Below, one piece after another: positions 60,751-64,000 of a stretch of DNA of 64,000 nt. Position 1 is the stretch's first letter. Each line of letters begins with the position of its first letter. The translations under genes and the position numbers were made by a program. The notes under the pieces were generated by a model that was not told where the DNA came from, did no database searches, and worked only from the letters and a program-made list of their open reading frames with translations. Source of the stretch: Atriophallophorus winterbourni (lineage: Eukaryota; Platyhelminthes; Trematoda; Plagiorchiida; Microphallidae); assembly GCA_013407085.1 (NCBI GenBank), contig JACCGJ010019175.1, forward strand, positions 1-64,000, read 5' to 3'.

Positions 60751-62378
60751 GAAAGTGATATATTTTAATGCCAGGAGCTCGATAAACAAACTGGATAAAC
60801 TCTTTGATCAGATTGGACAGTACCCCCCAGCGATTATTGCGGTGACGGAAACCTGGCTCTAACCTGAGCAGGATTATCCCGAGCTGGGCCTACCTGGATA
60901 TAGACTCTTTCGCTCAGATCGAACAAACGCTAGAATCGGTGGTGGGGTTGCCTTATGCTTGCAACAACATATTTCCGTCGCAGTGTTGGCTCGCTCTCAG
61001 CAGACTGCAGGCATGGCTGAGAGTTTATTGTGCCTTATGAAAACTGCAGCTTCATTTGCCACCATAGATACCGTTTATCGTTCTCTCAATACTCCGGCAG
61101 ATACTCTGATTTCACAGATATATCAATATGGTAGATCCTCATACCGCTTGATTATCGGCGATTTCAATGTTCCTAGTGTTTATTGGACCTCGCTAGAGGA
61201 AGGTTCTGGGACATTCGAGCGGGACTTATTGGACGCTGTGGTTGATTTCGGCCTCGTGCAGCATGTTTCCTATCCAACAAGAGTAGGCCCTACTGGGTGT
61301 GCGTAAATTTTGGACTTGGTATTCATTCCACCGCAGTCCGATATTACTCAGTTTCGGACCGAAGCTCTCTTAGGCTGTAGTGATCATACCACCTTAATTT
61401 CTATTTGGAAACGCAACACTTGCTGGCTACCAGATCCAATTTCCAGAAGGAATTTTTGGAAGGCAGACGTTAGTAGGTTACGGGATGTTGCTTCATATCT
61501 CGATTGTTCTATCGATCAATCAGCTGGTGTTAAAGATTGATGGCTGGTGATCCGTAATAATATTTGGACAGTTATTGAGGTGGCTGTTCCGTTGTCCACA
61601 CGTCGTCGTAAGGCGAACCTTCCTACATGGTTTGCTAATGAGCTACGGAAACGTTTGCGGCAACGTCAAAACCTCTGGTCGATATTCGCCAGCCGGAAAA
61701 ACGCCAATGACTATGACAATTATCAGGAAGCTAGAAACCATTGCACATCGTTAAAACGCAGAAAACGTATGTTGTAGAGCAGCGATTGGTTGACGAGTCT
61801 ACTTGTGCACCAAAACGGCTATTCGCATACATTCGTCGCCACACAAAGGCGTCACCCTATATCCCTAATTTGATAGATACTAATGGGGCAGATATTACTG
61901 AGGATGGTTTGAAATCTGAAGTCATGGCTAAGCAATATGCTTCCGTGTACTGTCTCGAAGTCAGTGATCCCCATTCTGTCTCTAATAACAGTAAGGTCCT
62001 GTCAGATCTTGATGTACATGTAGAGACGGGTAGATTCCTGTTGGAACAGTTAGACACACAATCCGTCCGTTTTCCTAGCACGCTGGTCAGGTTGTTTAAG
62101 AAATCTGTAACATTTTGGGTATTGCCATAAGAATGGAATCAGTGTATTATTAAACCTATGTTTAAGAGTGAGGACCCTAGTAGTCCGCTAATTACGGGCC
62201 GGTCACATTGACTTCTGTGATCAATAAATTTTTAGAGAAGTTGATCAAAAGGAAAATAGAGCACTTTCTTTTAGGGTGTGGGCGTTGGTGTACACAACTA
62301 CATGGATTCAGCAAAAATGGCTCACGCTTAACTAATCTGCTCCTGGCGCGAGAATGTTGGTGCGCTTTGACTAATTCT
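60751..62378 (+). pseudogene. CR1-like endonuclease and RT start, broken
   Basis: Endonuclease: VIYFNARSSINKLDKLF, VTETWL-stop, RIGGGVALCLQ, IIGDFNVPSVYW, stop-ILDLVFIP, GCSDHTTL: all catalytic positions are readable but two stops interrupt. Then RRNFWKADVSRL and WFANELRKRLRQRQNLW, KRLFAYIRRH and, at about 62150, PEEWNQCIIKPMFKS, GPVTLTSVINKFLEKLIKR, LHGFSKNGSRLTNLLLAREC. Cut there by another element. Confidence 0.68.
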
Positions 62379-64000
62379 GGTCAGTTCAGTTCAGTTCTGT
62401 TTGCATAAGACGATATGTGGCAGAGTCGCCAATCGAGCGTCCAGATTTCTTCCGGTGGTATGCCAAAAAGAGCGCCTACTACTTCAAACAAAATAGGTTC
62501 ACAGAATTCTTTTGGTAGGATGGTTACCTGGAATGTAGAGCAAAAATTCCCCTCACCAAAGGTGAGGAGACATTAGTGCATTTCAAAAACCAGGTAAATA
62601 CAATATCGTTACTCAATTAGGGGCAAAATGCAGGAAATAATGAGCTCCATACGGCATCAAGTCTATTCTTGAAACACATTACAGAGGTAGAGTTCACGAC
62701 ATCTTCAGGTAGGCAGTTCCAGTAGCTTACTACTCTTTCACTGAAGAAGTGCTTACGAGCATTAGACCTGACATGTCGTTTGGCCAGTTTCAGAGGGTGA
62801 CCTCGAGTACCCACATTGGGTGCGAGAACATACATTTCCCCGGGTTGAACAGTACTAAAACCGGCCATGATCTTGAAGGTTTCTATCAGGTCCCCACGCA
62901 GCCGCCTTCTTTCCAGTGAAAAGAGCCCTAGACTTAATAGTCTTTGCTCATAAGATCTACCTGATTGCCCTTCGATCATACGAGTAGCAAGGCGCTGAAC
63001 ACCCTCAAGCCTTGCAATATCTTTTTTAAGATAAGGTGACCAAGCTTGAATGCAGTACTCGAGATGAGGTCTAACGACAGCCTTGTATATCGGTATGAAA
63101 ACCTCCGGGGACCTGCAGGATAAAACTGATCGAAGGCGAAACAGCGCGCTCCTAGCACGATGTGCAGCAGCTGCACATTGATCAGCCCATTTGAAGTCCG
63201 CAGAAATCTCTATACCTAAGTCGCGTACTCTCGGCACCCCAGCTATCACAAATGTACCATCTGGGCCAGCTACCGCCAGCTTCTTGCCGACTTTCGACAA
63301 GAGATAGCTTTTTGAGAAGTTAACTGGTAGATCCCATGTAACAGACCACTTGATAACCTTTTCAATATCGTCAATAAAATCACGTTCGTTCGGTGATCCA
63401 ATAAACTTGACATCATCCGCAAAAATGTAGCAGGGACACTTAATCGCCGCTGCCAAGTCATCGATGAAGATAAGGAAAAGTATCGGCCCGAGTACAGATC
63501 CCTGCGGAACTCCACTTGTAACCCTTACTTTCGGTGAGTACGTACTGCCCACCCTGACACGAAAGTACCTGTTGCTTAAGAAGCCTACTATCCAGTTCCT
63601 TAGAGGACCAACGATACCCATATAGCCTAGTTTGGTAGCGAGCAGTCTATGGTTCACTGAGTCGAAATCCTTGCAGAAGTCCAAATAGAAAACCTCAACC
63701 TGTTGGCCCTTATCCAATTTTCCGGTGACCTCGTTTAGAAAGCCCAAGAGGTTTGTTAGGCACGACTTTCCTTTAAGGAAGCCATGTTGAGCAGAGTCCA
63801 GCAACTTAAACTCAACTAAGTGCCTGCAGATCCGATCTCTGATCAGCCTCTCTAAGATCTTACACAGAATGACAGTAAGGCTTACCGGTCTATAGTTACA
63901 GACAGATGAACGACTGCCGCTTTTGTGTATCGGGATAACATCGGCTAGCTTCCAATCACTCGGAATACCTCCATGCACCAGCGATGCGTTAAAAAGACGA
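62379..64000 (-). mobile_element. CR1-like family A element, 3' part, runs off the window
   Basis: Tail of three to four TGAAC-type units (62398-62379), 3' UTR with the CTCACC/GGTGAG stem-loop (62548-62568), then ORF2. About 95% or more identical by eye to 8650-10254 of the plus-strand copy, including the 3' UTR. It has inserted into, or truncates, the CR1-like element ending at 62378. Confidence 0.85.
62617..64000 (-). CDS. CR1-like family A ORF2, RT and C-terminal part (continues past window)
   Basis: Unbroken from the window edge to a TAG-type stop at 62617: NYRPVSLTVILCKILERLIR, QHGFLKGKSCLTN, YLDFCKDFDSVNH, SGVPQGSVLGPILFLIF, FADDVKFIG (catalytic residues intact), EYCIQAWSPYLKKD, RRLRGDLIETFKIM and YWNCLPEDV. 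One change in a conserved block (KAFDS to KDFDS) may harm activity. Endonuclease and ORF1, if present, lie beyond 64000, so whether it is full length is unknown. Confidence 0.82.
   Translation of the reverse strand, partial: RLFNASLVHGGIPSDWKLADVIPIHKSGSRSSVCNYRPVSLTVILCKILERLIRDRICRHLVEFKLLDSAQHGFLKGKSCLTNLLGFLNEVTGKLDKGQQVEVFYLDFCKDFDSVNHRLLATKLGYMGIVGPLRNWIVGFLSNRYFRVRVGSTYSPKVRVTSGVPQGSVLGPILFLIFIDDLAAAIKCPCYIFADDVKFIGSPNERDFIDDIEKVIKWSVTWDLPVNFSKSYLLSKVGKKLAVAGPDGTFVIAGVPRVRDLGIEISADFKWADQCAAAAHRARSALFRLRSVLSCRSPEVFIPIYKAVVRPHLEYCIQAWSPYLKKDIARLEGVQRLATRMIEGQSGRSYEQRLLSLGLFSLERRRLRGDLIETFKIMAGFSTVQPGEMYVLAPNVGTRGHPLKLAKRHVRSNARKHFFSERVVSYWNCLPEDVVNSTSVMCFKNRLDAVWSSLFPAFCP

Larger units (their letters stand above)
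59900..62378 (+). mobile_element. CR1-like element (ORF1, endonuclease, RT start), decayed, cut by another CR1
   Basis: ORF1 remnant, endonuclease and the start of RT on the plus strand. RT stops at about 62378, exactly where the tail of the minus-strand family A copy begins. It is related to the ORF1 fragment at 19400-20190. Confidence 0.68.

Overview
This window looks like nuclear DNA of a flatworm, most likely a digenean trematode. The evidence is one host gene split by GT-AG introns (an effector-type caspase) in a dense sediment of non-LTR retrotransposons of the CR1/Jockey-like and RTE clades and Ty3/Gypsy LTR elements whose Gag resembles trematode CsRn1-type Gag. The species cannot be told from sequence alone. 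No rRNA, tRNA, CRISPR or prokaryotic operon signal was seen. Element names and families are my assignments from protein motifs, not database hits.

Layout. 1-982: LTR-element deletion derivative (clipped at the left edge). 1151-5564 (-): apparently intact CR1-like element with ORF1 (PHD-like zinc finger) and ORF2 (endonuclease plus reverse transcriptase); a truncated relative abuts it at 5565-5830. 5831-10254 (+): second, frameshifted copy of the same family. 10616-14700 (-): decayed CR1-like element of another family. 14790-15078: Gypsy gag scrap. 15079-19400 (-): decayed CR1-like element with a gag-only LTR element (16128-17512) nested in its RT. 19400-20190 (-), 20540-22020 (+) and 23935-24625 (+): CR1-like remnants. 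25040-26908 (+): RTE element with a foreign repeat inserted in its RT. 27350-27888: two SINE-like insertions with clear target duplications.

31986-42575 (+): caspase gene, four recognisable exons whose phases join exactly; the upstream exon(s) were not found. Its introns carry only short repeats: SINE-like copies, a foldback element with 15-bp subrepeats, and hammerhead-ribozyme-like motifs.

43030-57298: nested elements. An RTE (45715-48035) is split by a CR1 3' end; a Gypsy gag-pro-pol (48560-55490) is split by three CR1 insertions; then a Gypsy LTR/integrase remnant. 57888-64000: CR1 remnants and, at the right edge, a third family-A CR1 copy (-).

Most notable observation. At the ORF1/ORF2 boundary of both family-A CR1 copies there is a textbook -1 ribosomal frameshift cassette: in-frame slippery heptamer AAAAAAC, exactly 9 nt spacer, then a 7-8 bp GC-rich hairpin. 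ORF2 lies in the -1 frame and is open from the slip site onward. In the intact copy ORF2 has no nearby ATG. This suggests ORF2 protein is made as an ORF1-ORF2 frameshift fusion. A second RNA-level observation is a covarying CTGACGA-N-stem-loop-GAAACGT motif, resembling the hammerhead ribozyme core, in caspase introns.
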